From Burkholderiaceae bacterium (GTDB lineage Bacteria; Pseudomonadota; Gammaproteobacteria; Burkholderiales; Burkholderiaceae_A), in the NCBI GenBank assembly GCA_018402635.1, contig JAGYIP010000009.1, positions 186,001-250,000 of the forward strand: DNA of 64,000 nt, written 5' to 3'. The position numbers and the translations under genes are program-made. Shown in pieces: positions 41,227 through 50,132 of the stretch (position 1 is the stretch's first letter; each line of letters opens with the position of its first letter). Below the pieces are notes generated by a model. That model was not told where the DNA came from, searched no databases, and worked only from the letters and a program-made list of their open reading frames with translations.

Positions 41227-41585
41227 TTATTGAGGAACGGGCTGACCAAGTTGCGCTGCCAGGGCGATAAGGGTTGCGCACCGCCCACCCGAGCGACAGT
41301 AAGAAAGAATGGGTGATGGCAGGCTGTTAATAAGGTGTCCCATCTCAAGGGCCTGCTCGGGAGTATGGCCTACCGAATTCACCGGATGATAGGCCACTTC
41401 AAGGCCCAGGGCCTTGGCAGCCTCGAGAACCTCGCTCTGACTTGGCTGACTGGGCCCTTCCTCGCCATCAGGGCGGTTACAAATAATGGAACGGAATCCG
41501 GCCTCATGGGCCTCGCGCATGTCGGTGGCACTGAGCTGGCCAGCCACGGCAATTTTGGGGTGAGCCAACGGTAATCAATGGTCAT
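41227..41585 (-). CDS. DUF442 / beta-lactamase-hydrolase-like phosphatase domain protein (frameshifted start)
   Basis: A small protein of the DUF442 (TIGR01244) family with a dual-specificity-phosphatase-like loop YCRSGGRCATL holding the catalytic Cys and Arg. Expected N-termini read like MTIDYRWLTPKIAVAGQLSATDM. Here MTIDYRWLTPK (from ATG 41585) and KIAVAGQLSAT are in different frames that meet in CACCCCAAAATT, so one base seems missing from the C4 or A4 run. If the sequence is correct, only the TTG-started 113-residue form is made. Related proteins occur with sulfide-metabolism genes, but none is adjacent. Confidence 0.75.
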
Positions 41586-41643
41586 ACATGCTCCTGAACA
41601 CGTTTAGGTTCTTGGTCAATGGGGCAAAAAAGCGAGTCTTATT

Positions 41644-42591
41644 TTACGGTTTTGGCGGCATTTCGATATTTTTAAGCGGGCTGAACATCTCTTCAAGAAG
41701 CGTATTCCCCCTTTCAAGTATGAAATACCGGAAGGCCTCGGCCGCCAGCGACAGGGTTCGATTGGTTAAATTAACCACATGCCAAAGCCGCATGACGGGT
41801 GTGTCTTGAACGGGAAGGATTCTTAAAACCCCATGGCGCAGTTCAAGCCCAATGGTGTGCAAAGACACAAACGAGATACCCAGCCCGGCCATAACCGCCT
41901 GTTTAATGGTTTCATTGCTTGACATCTCGATGGTTGAAAGGGGCCGAAAACGATGCTCGTCGAAGAAACCTTCCATAACAGCCCGCGTGCCCGAGCCTTG
42001 CTCTCGAATCATGATTTCGTGCTGTTCGAGTTGGTCGATCGAGATTGCAGAGCTTGTGGCCAAGGCATGGTCGGGTGCCGCAATGAACCCGTGTGGATGG
42101 GGTGAAAACGATTCCGATCGGGTATCGAGATCTTTGGGGGGCCGGCCCATAATGGCGATGTCGATCTCACCATCCCTAAGCAGCACGGTAAGTTGATCAC
42201 GGTTGCGCACCTGAATGACCACTTGAATGCCTGGATGCTCTTTACGAAAGGCTGCCAGCAGCTTGGGGATGATGTATTTGGCTGTGCTTACGAGCCCTAT
42301 GGTTAGAGTGCCTGTCTCGATGCCTCGCAATTTCGCCATCATGTCCTCGGCCTCGCGTAGCGCCGTGAGCACGCGTCGTGCATAGACCAAAAAGTATTCG
42401 CCAGCGCTTGTAAGGCTAACGCCTCGCCCTTTCTTTGCAAACAAAGAGATACCGAGATCTTCCTCGAGATCACGCATCTGCATTGAGACCGCGGGTGCCG
42501 TAAGGTGCATTTCTTCCGCAGCCTTAGCAAAGCTGGAATGTCTTGCGGCAGAGACGAAGATTCGTAACTGCCTAAGCGTCAAATTCCGCAT
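41644..42591 (-). CDS. cbbR: LysR-family regulator, CbbR-like (paralogue 1)
   Basis: A 315-residue LysR regulator with an N-terminal HTH (RQLRIFVSAARHSSFAKAAEEMHLTAPAVSMQMRDLEEDLGISLF) and a co-inducer domain (GTLTIGLVSTAKYIIPKLLAAFR). It closely resembles the LysR gene at 59514, sharing whole segments (SSNETIKQAVMAGLGISFVSLHTIGLEL), so the two are paralogues. I start at ATG 42591, seven bases after GGGAGGAG. Association with Calvin-cycle genes supports a CbbR role; targets are not proven. Confidence 0.85.
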   Translation of the reverse strand: MRNLTLRQLRIFVSAARHSSFAKAAEEMHLTAPAVSMQMRDLEEDLGISLFAKKGRGVSLTSAGEYFLVYARRVLTALREAEDMMAKLRGIETGTLTIGLVSTAKYIIPKLLAAFRKEHPGIQVVIQVRNRDQLTVLLRDGEIDIAIMGRPPKDLDTRSESFSPHPHGFIAAPDHALATSSAISIDQLEQHEIMIREQGSGTRAVMEGFFDEHRFRPLSTIEMSSNETIKQAVMAGLGISFVSLHTIGLELRHGVLRILPVQDTPVMRLWHVVNLTNRTLSLAAEAFRYFILERGNTLLEEMFSPLKNIEMPPKP

Positions 42592-42604
42592 GGGGTCTCC
42601 TCCC

Positions 42605-42620
42605 ACACTTTATTTAGTGT
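42605..42620. promoter_or_regulatory. LysR-type operator candidate ACACT-N6-AGTGT
   Basis: ACACTTTATTTAGTGT is a perfect 5-base inverted repeat with a 6-base A/T centre, matching the T-N11-A architecture of LysR sites. It lies just upstream of the GGGAGGAG site of the first LysR gene, where it would suit autoregulation. Confidence 0.45.
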
Positions 42621-42662
42621 TGTAGCCTCGAAGGATTACAGATATTGGCTATGTTCACAAGC

Positions 42663-43643
42663 CTAAGGGCTTGTCTTTTTTCGCGCCGGGAGCACCGCGG
42701 CCTTGGGACGATAGGCCTTGAGCCAGGCCTTAAACCGTGTTGCGGCAGGAGATAGACGCCTGCCTGAGGGATAGACGAGGTTCCACTGCCGCATGAGAGG
42801 AAAGCCTTCGAGCTTCACGACAGAGAGTTCGCCAAGGGCCAGTTCCGAGGCAACCGTGCTTGATGACAAGACAGCAACACCAAGCCCCCCTGCAACAATG
42901 TGCTTAACGGCCTCATTGCTAACAACCTCAAGCCGTGTCTGAATTCGTACACGATACTTTTTGAAGAAACTCTCGGTGGTGAGGCGAGTTCCGGAGCCCG
43001 CCTCGCGAACGATGAAGAGTTCTTTGGCCAGATCTGAGGGCTTGACGAGCCGTTTCTTGGCAATTGGGTTACTAGGGTGTGCAACCAGAACAAGTGGATT
43101 CGGTGCGAATGGTTCAGCAACGACATCAAGTTCGTCAGGGGGCTGCCCCATGACATAGAGATCGTCTTCATTTTTGCGAAGGCGATCAAGAAGGGCCTCG
43201 CGGTTTCCAATCCAGAGTGAAATATTGATGCCGGGGTAGCTGACGCAGAAGGAGCCGACAAGCCTTGGCACGGTGTACTTAAGGGTTGTAAGAATAGCAA
43301 CCCTGAGCTCGCCCTCTTTGAGTCCCTTAAGGCCGGCAATTTCCTGTGAAAGCTCTTCAATTCGGGCTTCAATGTCTTGTGCGCAGCGCAACATAAGTTC
43401 GCCTGTGGATGTGAGATAAAGCCTTTTACCGAGCACTTCAAAAAGAGGCCCACCTGCCGTCTCACCCAGCTTCTTAAGCTGTAGGGACAGCGTTGGCGTA
43501 GACAGGTTCAGAGCCTTGGCTGCCTTCACAAGGCTGCCATGACGCGCCACAGCAAGAACAAACCTAAGCTGGTGCAGTGTCATACCGGCGAGATTCATTG
43601 TTAGTTTTTTGTAAACGTTTTCATCAAAATATTTTACTTTCAT
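42663..43643 (-). CDS. cbbR: LysR-family regulator divergent from cbbL (CbbR)
   Basis: A LysR regulator with HTH LHQLRFVLAVARHGSLVKAAKALNLSTPTLSLQLKKLGE and a typical effector domain. It is divergent from cbbL, the normal place of CbbR, which activates Rubisco and carboxysome transcription in response to metabolites such as RuBP or NADPH. It is more distant from the other two LysR proteins in the window than they are from each other. The start could be MNLAGMTLHQL (43598), which is closer to usual CbbR lengths; neither start has a clear ribosome-binding site. Confidence 0.88.
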   Translation of the reverse strand: MKVKYFDENVYKKLTMNLAGMTLHQLRFVLAVARHGSLVKAAKALNLSTPTLSLQLKKLGETAGGPLFEVLGKRLYLTSTGELMLRCAQDIEARIEELSQEIAGLKGLKEGELRVAILTTLKYTVPRLVGSFCVSYPGINISLWIGNREALLDRLRKNEDDLYVMGQPPDELDVVAEPFAPNPLVLVAHPSNPIAKKRLVKPSDLAKELFIVREAGSGTRLTTESFFKKYRVRIQTRLEVVSNEAVKHIVAGGLGVAVLSSSTVASELALGELSVVKLEGFPLMRQWNLVYPSGRRLSPAATRFKAWLKAYRPKAAVLPARKKTSP

Positions 43644-43665
43644 ACAGGTATCATGTCGATCAGAA

Positions 43666-43694
43666 TTGCAGCAGCGATAGAAATGAGTTTAGTT
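43666..43694 (+). promoter_or_regulatory. Possible cbbL promoter
   Basis: TTGCAG (43666-43671) and TTAGTT (43689-43694) are spaced by 17 bases in the cbbR-cbbL intergenic region, 37 bases before the cbbL ATG. The -10 box is poor, as expected for an activator-dependent promoter. Confidence 0.3.
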
Positions 43695-43731
43695 TGATTG
43701 TCTCGTGACACACAGAGGAAGAGGAGCTTTC

Positions 43732-45153
43732 ATGGCCGCAAAAACATACAGTGCTGGCGTAAAAGATTATCGCCAGACCTATTGGATGCCGGAGTACACA
43801 CCCCTTGATACCGACATTCTTGCCGTCTTTAAAATCACACCGCAGCCCGGCGTTGATCGCGAAGAGGCTGCAGCAGCAGTGGCTGCCGAATCATCAACAG
43901 GAACCTGGACAACCGTCTGGACAGACCTGCTAACCGATCTCGACTATTACAAAGGCAGGGCCTACCGCATTGAAGATGTGCCTGGCGACGATTCCTGCTA
44001 CTACGCCTTCGTAGCCTACCCCATCGATCTTTTCGAAGAGGGTTCGGTTGTTAACGTCTTTACATCGTTGGTCGGTAATGTTTTTGGCTTTAAGGCGGTT
44101 CGAGCCCTACGTCTTGAAGACGTTCGTTTCCCCTTGGCCTACATCAAAACCTGCGGTGGCCCGCCTAATGGCATTCAGGTTGAGCGCGATGTTATGAATA
44201 AATACGGCCGGCCTATGCTGGGCTGCACCATCAAGCCTAAGCTTGGTCTCTCGGCAAAGAACTATGGCCGGGCGGTTTACGAATGCCTTCGTGGCGGTCT
44301 CGATTTCACAAAGGATGACGAGAACATCAATAGCCAGCCCTTTATGCGCTGGAGGCAACGGTTTGACTTCGTTCAAGAGGCCACCCTTAAGGCTGAGGCC
44401 GAGACGGGCGAGCGCAAGGGCCACTACCTGAACGTTACTGCTCCCACGCCCGAAGAGATGTATCGCAGGGCAGAGTACGCCAAGGAAATTGGTGCGCCCA
44501 TCATCATGCACGACTACATCACAGGCGGCTTTTGTGCAAACACAGGCCTGGCCAACTGGTGTCGTGAAAATGGCATGCTGCTGCACATTCACCGTGCTAT
44601 GCATGCTGTGATCGATCGTAACCCTCACCACGGAATTCATTTCCGCGTGCTCACGAAAATCCTGCGGCTTTCGGGTGGAGATCACCTTCATACCGGAACG
44701 GTGGTCGGCAAGCTCGAGGGCGATCGCGCCTCAACACTTGGCTGGATCGACCTTCTTCGTGAGTCTTTCATTCCCGAGGACCGAGCCCGCGGGCTCTTCT
44801 TTGACCAAGACTGGGGTTCGATGCCAGGAGCCTTTGCTGTGGCCTCGGGCGGTATTCATGTCTGGCACATGCCTGCTCTTGTCACCATCTTTGGCGATGA
44901 CTCGGTGCTTCAGTTTGGTGGCGGAACGCTTGGCCACCCCTGGGGTAACGCAGCAGGGGCATGTGCGAACCGCGTTGCGCTTGAGGCTTGTGTTCAGGCC
45001 CGTAACGAGGGTCGGCAGCTTGAAAAAGAGGGCAAAGAAATTCTTACCGCTGCAGCTCAGCATTCGCCAGAACTCAAAATTGCTATGGAGACCTGGAAGG
45101 AAATTAAGTTTGAGTTTGACACCGTAGACAAGCTCGACATCTCTAACAAATAA
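43732..45153 (+). CDS. cbbL: Ribulose bisphosphate carboxylase large subunit, form IA
   Basis: Rubisco large subunit, fixing CO2 onto RuBP. The active-site region [24 protein letters not shown] contains the carbamylated Lys and its Mg ligands; [11 protein letters not shown] and [18 protein letters not shown] are also present. At 473 residues it is full length. I start at ATG 43732 ([14 protein letters not shown]), preceded by GAGGAAGAGGAGC; the track start at 43705 lacks such a site. Location directly before cbbS and csoS2 identifies the carboxysomal IA form. Confidence 0.98.
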   Translation: MAAKTYSAGVKDYRQTYWMPEYTPLDTDILAVFKITPQPGVDREEAAAAVAAESSTGTWTTVWTDLLTDLDYYKGRAYRIEDVPGDDSCYYAFVAYPIDLFEEGSVVNVFTSLVGNVFGFKAVRALRLEDVRFPLAYIKTCGGPPNGIQVERDVMNKYGRPMLGCTIKPKLGLSAKNYGRAVYECLRGGLDFTKDDENINSQPFMRWRQRFDFVQEATLKAEAETGERKGHYLNVTAPTPEEMYRRAEYAKEIGAPIIMHDYITGGFCANTGLANWCRENGMLLHIHRAMHAVIDRNPHHGIHFRVLTKILRLSGGDHLHTGTVVGKLEGDRASTLGWIDLLRESFIPEDRARGLFFDQDWGSMPGAFAVASGGIHVWHMPALVTIFGDDSVLQFGGGTLGHPWGNAAGACANRVALEACVQARNEGRQLEKEGKEILTAAAQHSPELKIAMETWKEIKFEFDTVDKLDISNK

Positions 45154-45170
45154 GCTGAAGGGAAACGAAC

Positions 45171-45497
45171 ATGACTGTTCAAGCCTATAAGTCGTCGCAG
45201 AAGTACGAGACCTTTTCTTACCTCCCCAATATGACGGCCGATCAGGTGAATCGGCAAATTGCCTACGCCATTGGCCAGGGATGGAACCCCGCTGTCGAGC
45301 ACACCGAGAAGGGAACCGCCTCAACCAGTAATTACTGGTACATGTGGAAATTGCCCCTTTTTGGTGAGCAGTCTGTTGAGGCGGTTCTTGCGGAGTTGAG
45401 CGCCTGCCACAAAGAGTTTCCCAATCATTTGGTGCGGTTTGTTGCCTATGACAACTACTCCCAGAGCCAAGGAACGTCGTTCGTCGTTTACCGATAA
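45171..45497 (+). CDS. cbbS: Ribulose bisphosphate carboxylase small subunit
   Basis: A 108-residue form I small subunit ([68 protein letters not shown]-like end). It begins 17 bases after cbbL with AAGGGAAACG upstream and forms the L8S8 enzyme. CsoS2 N-terminal repeats bind at the large/small subunit interface in this system. Confidence 0.97.
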   Translation: MTVQAYKSSQKYETFSYLPNMTADQVNRQIAYAIGQGWNPAVEHTEKGTASTSNYWYMWKLPLFGEQSVEAVLAELSACHKEFPNHLVRFVAYDNYSQSQGTSFVVYR

Positions 45498-45506
45498 GGT
45501 GGTCCT

Positions 45507-47075
45507 ATGTCACTTTCCGAATCGCAAACCTACACGGTGACCTTATCGGGTCGAGAGCTCGCACTGCGCCGCAGGCAGGCCATGTCGAGCCTGGGCAAAT
45601 CAGCTATTAAAGGCGCCTCCCAGACAAGTTCGACAGGCTCTGAACATCAGAGAAAGTCTGCCCAAAACGTCGATCGGGCCGGGGTTCAAGACTGGCCCTT
45701 TAGCCCAATGCCTGCGCGCGCAAGTCAGGACCATGAGGTCTGTGGGCCTGAGTGTGGGTGCGATTCAAAAAAGCCCGAGCCCGCTGCTACCCCGTTGGGT
45801 AACCTTGTGCGCGGCGACATCTCTTCTCGAACACTCGCTCGGATGCGCCGTGAGGCTGCTTCAAGGTCGGGTAAGGCCGGGCAACAAAGGGTGGCAAAGG
45901 CCGTTCAGGTGGCCCAGCATCTTCCAGCCTCCCAGCTCTTTTCTGCCTTGTCTTCTGGTCCCAGTGGCCGTCAGGTGGCCATGCAACGACGGCTGGAACA
46001 ATCGCTTTTAGGCAGAGCCAGTCACAGGCATGCGTCCAGCTCATCGGCACCTTCAAGCCAGTCCGGCTCCACCATGCCTGCAGCCAAGGTCGAGATCGGT
46101 CATACCCTCTCGGGGCAGCTTGTTACGGGGCAGTTGCCCGATAACGATCCGAAGGTAACAGGGAATTTTCCGGGGTTATGTCAGCGGGTGACCGGAACAG
46201 AATATTTAAGCGTTGAGCCGTTTAAGACCTTTTGTTCGCAAACACCCAATCCCAAGCCCAGAAAGGTCAGTGTGATGTCCATTCGCCAAGACCTTTCAGT
46301 AACGGGTGCCGATGCCAGTAGTGAAAGCAGGGTGACCGGTGATGCACGTAACTTTTCGGTCAGTGTTACAGGAACAGACCACATGTCCTTGGCAAAATCC
46401 AGTCCGCGTCAGTCGGCGGCACAAGCGCAAACCCATTCTGTGGCCTCGGTCAGGCCCACCCATGCAACCATTCCCGCATCCTTTGTAACAGGCGAGCGGC
46501 CCGGTGCGGGTGGAGAGGGAATTACAGGCGATGAGCGAGGTGCCTGCCAGCCCATCTCTGGAACGCCATACATTGGAGATGACAACCGTCCTAGTTATTG
46601 CGGTCCTAATCCATCGGCCAGCGTTGCAATGCCAAAAGGGCCTCGTGAGCAGGTAGACAAGAAGCTTATTACGGGGTCGTCGTTTCAGACCGAACGTATC
46701 ACCGGGGCACTCACTAAGGCCGATGGTGTCATTACTGGAACCCCTGAGTTTCGCCATGCCGACCCAGCGCCGCGCGCTGCGGCTGACACATCCGCTGTTC
46801 ATGCTGCACAGCGCGTAACGGGCGAGGGTAGCCAGTCGGGCACACAGGTCACCGGCGATGCCTGGCATTCTCAAAGCCGCGTTACAGGAACAGAAGGTGG
46901 CTCGGTGATGGGGCGCAATCCATCCATGCGTGGACAGTCTCGCGGGCAGGGAATGAATGCCAGTCAGTTCAAGGGCATCGAGCGACAGACAGCGCCTCAA
47001 AGCCCAATGACCGGGTCGGCAGGTAACACGGGCAGTGGGGCTGTTGTTACAGTCTCAGGCGGTGCTCGAGGCTAA
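45507..47075 (+). CDS. csoS2: Carboxysome scaffold protein CsoS2, unusually short
   Basis: CsoS2 is the disordered scaffold linking Rubisco to the alpha-carboxysome shell. Three N-terminal Rubisco-binding repeats are visible (SGRELALRRRQAMSSLGK, SSRTLARMRREAASRSGK, SGRQVAMQRRLEQSLLGR). The middle region has one canonical repeat with paired Cys (VTGNFPGLCQRVTGTEYLSVEPFKTFC) and one degenerate repeat; three C-type modules and the terminal SAGNTGSGAVVTVSGGARG follow. The protein is 522 residues, against about 750-900 for well-known members, so the middle region is greatly reduced. A Cys cluster CGPECGC lies near residues 79-85. There is no sign of frameshift loss. Confidence 0.95.
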   Translation: MSLSESQTYTVTLSGRELALRRRQAMSSLGKSAIKGASQTSSTGSEHQRKSAQNVDRAGVQDWPFSPMPARASQDHEVCGPECGCDSKKPEPAATPLGNLVRGDISSRTLARMRREAASRSGKAGQQRVAKAVQVAQHLPASQLFSALSSGPSGRQVAMQRRLEQSLLGRASHRHASSSSAPSSQSGSTMPAAKVEIGHTLSGQLVTGQLPDNDPKVTGNFPGLCQRVTGTEYLSVEPFKTFCSQTPNPKPRKVSVMSIRQDLSVTGADASSESRVTGDARNFSVSVTGTDHMSLAKSSPRQSAAQAQTHSVASVRPTHATIPASFVTGERPGAGGEGITGDERGACQPISGTPYIGDDNRPSYCGPNPSASVAMPKGPREQVDKKLITGSSFQTERITGALTKADGVITGTPEFRHADPAPRAAADTSAVHAAQRVTGEGSQSGTQVTGDAWHSQSRVTGTEGGSVMGRNPSMRGQSRGQGMNASQFKGIERQTAPQSPMTGSAGNTGSGAVVTVSGGARG

Positions 47076-47105
47076 AGCGCTACGGGGTCCCCCTTAGGTC
47101 TAACC

Positions 47106-48593
47106 ATGAGCCGCTCAATTAGCCATCATCCCGTCTTGCGTCGGCAGGCCGCTGTTGCTCAGAGGCGAGGCGAGCTTGCGAACCCCGCCTGTGAAATAGG
47201 GCCGGGACAGGACTGTCGACATCCATTGGTTGATGAGTCGCTTAACGCAGAGCTTCATCGGTACGAAACCATTATTAGCCAACGCTTTCTTCTTATTGAA
47301 GCTGCATTGAAGAAAATCTCAGCCATTCAGCACGATGATTCGTTTGTTCAGAAAGCCCAAGACATTTGTCAGGCCATGCTTGGCTATTGCCTGCCTGAAG
47401 ACAAACTTGCCAGTGCCTGGGTCAATGGTCTCGACATGCCAGACCTTCATGCTTATTGCGTTTTTCAAAGTCTGGTCTTGTCTGTTCAAAAGGCCAATGA
47501 GGATCGAGCGATATGGCTAAAAAACCTACCGCTTAGCTCCCCCGTGCTTCGTGACATGGGCTACCACACGGTTAACATCAGCCCCTGTGCAGATGGACGT
47601 CTCCAGGGTCTCTTGCCGTTTATCCTTCGTATCTCCCCCGCCCCTGAAATCTCGGTAAAGGCGTTTGCCGGCGCAAGGTTCGATATTGAAGACGATATTG
47701 CCGACTGGACCCAGGCCGAGCTGCAACGCTTGGCAAACGAGCCAGGATACGACGCATCACTTAATTATTTAAAGTGTGTTGTCTACCACTTTAGCTCCTC
47801 CTCCCCCTGTGTTGAAGGCTGTGCAGCCCATGGCAGCGACGATGGCATGGCGATCGACTGCGCAATTGAAGGGCTATCGGCCCTGCAGGCGGCCATACGG
47901 AATTTGTATGGCCTGGGTGCCGAGCCCGATGGCCTGGTGCTTGGTGTCGATACTGACACCGATGCCCTTCGCGTTCATCTACCCGATGGCTCAGGAACCG
48001 TGCGCGCTCATCAATTCTTAGACAGCGCCCAGCTTTTCGCAGAAACGCTGCCATTAGGTCGCGTCCAGGCCGAGCAAGTTCTTATCGACCGTGTTCGGGC
48101 TGCTGCCTCAAACCCAGATGCCAATACTGTGGCCTTGGCAATAGGACTCCTTCGTGCCAATTTCTCGCAGCTGCAGTATGTTATTGAGCATCACAACGGG
48201 CGGTATACCGACGTAGGCCACGATGAAAAATTTATTTGTGCAGGCGAGGCGGTTGCATCTCTGCACCTTCGTAATAAGTATTACTTTGCCCACCTTTCCA
48301 CAGTTGAAGAGGGGGCAGCCGACCTTGACGTTGGCATAAAGATTTTTACCTCGCTTAATCTGTCCCGAGGGCTCGCCATCCCAATTCTGGTGCATTTCTT
48401 TTTCGATGCCAGGGTTTCAGGCGCACGACAGCGAGCCGAACAGCGTTGCCATCGGGTTAAGCAGGCCATTCAGACACGTTATCAGGCTCTGCATGAGCGC
48501 CATCAAATTAGGTGCTTTCTTGCGGTGTCCGATATCGGAGGAACGGAAAACGTGACTCCCGTTCCATCAAGTTACTCGGTATCTGTTCACTGA
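47106..48593 (+). CDS. csoSCA: Carboxysomal carbonic anhydrase CsoSCA
   Basis: The shell-associated carbonic anhydrase (CsoS3) converts imported bicarbonate to CO2 inside the carboxysome. The likely zinc ligands and catalytic dyad are Cys161-Ala-Asp163-Gly-Arg165 (CADGRLQG), His242 (GCAAHGSDDG) and Cys252. The 495 residues include the N-terminal helical domain and the catalytic and pseudo-catalytic domains. It begins 31 bases after csoS2. Its N-terminus (HPVLRRQAAVAQRRGELA) could carry a Rubisco- or CsoS2-binding peptide. Confidence 0.96.
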   Translation: MSRSISHHPVLRRQAAVAQRRGELANPACEIGPGQDCRHPLVDESLNAELHRYETIISQRFLLIEAALKKISAIQHDDSFVQKAQDICQAMLGYCLPEDKLASAWVNGLDMPDLHAYCVFQSLVLSVQKANEDRAIWLKNLPLSSPVLRDMGYHTVNISPCADGRLQGLLPFILRISPAPEISVKAFAGARFDIEDDIADWTQAELQRLANEPGYDASLNYLKCVVYHFSSSSPCVEGCAAHGSDDGMAIDCAIEGLSALQAAIRNLYGLGAEPDGLVLGVDTDTDALRVHLPDGSGTVRAHQFLDSAQLFAETLPLGRVQAEQVLIDRVRAAASNPDANTVALAIGLLRANFSQLQYVIEHHNGRYTDVGHDEKFICAGEAVASLHLRNKYYFAHLSTVEEGAADLDVGIKIFTSLNLSRGLAIPILVHFFFDARVSGARQRAEQRCHRVKQAIQTRYQALHERHQIRCFLAVSDIGGTENVTPVPSSYSVSVH

Positions 48594-48614
48594 CCGGCGG
48601 AGGCTTTTAGATTC

Positions 48615-48869
48615 ATGAAGATTATGCGGGTCGAAAAAACATTAGTGTCGACAAATCGAATTGACGCCTTTGGTCATCGACCTTTATTGGTTGTCCAGGA
48701 GCGGGTGGGTGGCAGCTACAGCGTTGCTGTTGATTCTGTGGGCTGTGTGCCTGGCGATTGGGTTATTTGTGTGGGCTCTTCGGCGGCCCGCGATGCTGCC
48801 GGTGCGAAAGACTTCCCCTCCGATCTCACAATCGTCGGGATTATCGACCGTTGGGAGGCACAGGCTTAA
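48615..48869 (+). CDS. csoS4A: Carboxysome pentameric vertex protein CsoS4A
   Basis: An 84-residue BMC-P (EutN/CcmL) protein that caps shell vertices. It begins MKIMRVEKTLVSTNRIDAFGHRPLLVVQE and ends ARDAAGAKDFPSDLTIVGIIDRWEAQA, the family pattern. It is 21 bases downstream of csoSCA and three bases before csoS4B. Confidence 0.95.
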   Translation: MKIMRVEKTLVSTNRIDAFGHRPLLVVQERVGGSYSVAVDSVGCVPGDWVICVGSSAARDAAGAKDFPSDLTIVGIIDRWEAQA

Positions 48870-48871
48870 GC

Positions 48872-49114
48872 ATGGAGATTTACAAGGTTAGCCAAGAGCT
48901 TGTCTGCACCAGGCGCACACCTGGGCTTGGGCTGCATTCTCTTCGTGTGCTTGAGGCGGCCGATGGCAGCCTGTCTGTTGCAACCGATCCAGTCGGTGCG
49001 CCAGTGGGGAAATGGGTCTTTACAACCATTGGGACGGCGGCTCGCTATGCCATGGCCGACCCAAGTGTAGTAACCGATCTCACAATTTGTGGGCTTATTG
49101 ATAACTGGGAGTAG
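48872..49114 (+). CDS. csoS4B: Carboxysome pentameric vertex protein CsoS4B
   Basis: An 80-residue BMC-P protein starting at ATG 48872 (MEIYKVSQELVCTRRTPGLGLHSLRVLE) and ending AMADPSVVTDLTICGLIDNWE. The track ORF extends upstream into csoS4A out of frame; that extension is not real. It is a paralogue of CsoS4A, as in other alpha-carboxysome operons. Confidence 0.94.
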   Translation: MEIYKVSQELVCTRRTPGLGLHSLRVLEAADGSLSVATDPVGAPVGKWVFTTIGTAARYAMADPSVVTDLTICGLIDNWE

Positions 49115-49146
49115 TTTTTTTTCTTTTTTAAAAAAGGAGTAGTGAA

Positions 49147-49443
49147 ATGGCAAGTGTGACTGGTATTGCTTTAGGAATGATCGAAACTCGTGGTCTTGTT
49201 CCCGCCATTGAGGCTGCTGATGCCATGACCAAGGCTGCTGAAGTTCGCCTGGTCGGCCGTCAGTTCGTTGGTGGTGGTTATGTCACGGTCTTGGTTCGTG
49301 GCGAGACAGGTGCCGTGAATGCCGCAGTTCGTGCGGGTGCAGACGCCTGTGAACGTGTAGGCGATGGACTTGTTGCTGCGCATATTATTGCTCGTGTGCA
49401 TCAGGAAGTTGAAGGCATTCTTCCTTCAGCCCCAAGCGCCTAA
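49147..49443 (+). CDS. csoS1: Carboxysome shell hexamer CsoS1 (first copy)
   Basis: A 98-residue single-domain BMC-H shell protein ([70 protein letters not shown]). Hexamers tile the shell and form small charged pores. An AAAAAAGGAG ribosome-binding site precedes the ATG. It is nearly identical to the following gene, apart from the C-terminus. Confidence 0.97.
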   Translation: MASVTGIALGMIETRGLVPAIEAADAMTKAAEVRLVGRQFVGGGYVTVLVRGETGAVNAAVRAGADACERVGDGLVAAHIIARVHQEVEGILPSAPSA

Positions 49444-49493
49444 TTGTTGAAAAAATCGCGCCTGAGGTTTGGCGCGCATAAAGGAGGTCGTAA

Positions 49494-49832
49494 ATGGCTA
49501 CAGTATCCGGAGTTGCACTTGGCATGATAGAAACACGCGGTCTTGTTCCTGCTATTGAAGCAGCTGACGCAATGACGAAGTCTGCCGAGGTGCGCCTGGT
49601 CGGCCGCGAGTTCGTGGGTGGTGGTTATGTCACGGTGATGGTGCGTGGCGAGACCGGCGCTGTAAATGCAGCGGTTCGCGCCGGAGCTGATGCCTGCGAG
49701 CGTGTTGGCGATGGCCTTGTTGCTGCCCATATTATTGCGCGTGTGCACCAGGAGGTTGAAGGTATTCTTCCGTCAAAGCCGACTGCCGTGGGTGGTGGAA
49801 GAGATGGTGAACTCTCAACCATTCAAAGCTAA
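49494..49832 (+). CDS. csoS1: Carboxysome shell hexamer CsoS1 (second copy)
   Basis: A 112-residue BMC-H paralogue of the previous gene, differing at a few positions and carrying a longer C-terminal tail ([13 protein letters not shown]). AAAGGAGGTCG upstream is a strong ribosome-binding site. Such tandem copies are usual in alpha-carboxysome operons and form the bulk of the shell. Confidence 0.97.
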   Translation: MATVSGVALGMIETRGLVPAIEAADAMTKSAEVRLVGREFVGGGYVTVMVRGETGAVNAAVRAGADACERVGDGLVAAHIIARVHQEVEGILPSKPTAVGGGRDGELSTIQS

Positions 49833-49877
49833 GCAATCATGGGTCTGGCCTAAGGGCATCCCGTTCGGGGAGTAGGA

Positions 49878-50132
49878 ATGGCGGATACAGAGATTGAAGG
49901 CTGGGATTACAGGGCAAAGCCAAGCTCCTTGTCGAGACGCTTTGAGTTCCCCAGTTATGCTCAGACCCGAGACTTTCTTGACCGTCTCGATCAGTTAAGT
50001 CAGGAGACTGGGCTTTATCCTCACAGCACCAACTTTGGCACCAGCTATGTCAACCTAACGATCGACCTCGATGCCGATTCAGAGGCCTTTCGGGCCTTTG
50101 CAGTGAAGGTCAGCCAGCTTTACCGTGCATGA
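49878..50132 (+). CDS. Alpha-carboxysome Rubisco assembly factor acRAF (PCD-like)
   Basis: An 84-residue protein with the pterin-4a-carbinolamine-dehydratase fold as used by acRAF, the Rubisco assembly chaperone of cso operons. SLSRRFEFPSYAQTRDFLDRLDQLSQETGLYPHSTNFGTSYVNLTIDLDADSEAF matches the family shape. The canonical catalytic His triplet of true dehydratases is not evident, consistent with chaperone rather than enzyme function. It overlaps mcdA by 4 bases. Confidence 0.88.
   Translation: MADTEIEGWDYRAKPSSLSRRFEFPSYAQTRDFLDRLDQLSQETGLYPHSTNFGTSYVNLTIDLDADSEAFRAFAVKVSQLYRA

Noticed and set aside
42815-43465. 216-residue ORF overlapping the LysR gene on the same strand
   Set aside because: It is an out-of-frame shadow of the LysR coding sequence; the LysR frame has clear HTH and effector domains.
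44107-44691. 194-residue reverse ORF opposite cbbL
   Set aside because: Shadow of the highly conserved cbbL.
46296-47000. 234-residue reverse-strand ORF opposite csoS2
   Set aside because: It is a shadow of csoS2, with Cys/Arg/Leu-rich composition and no recognisable motif.
45507-47075. Programmed frameshift in csoS2, as known in some relatives
   Set aside because: The single frame already contains the N-terminal repeats, middle and C-terminal modules and the terminal GGARG end. I found no convincing second frame.
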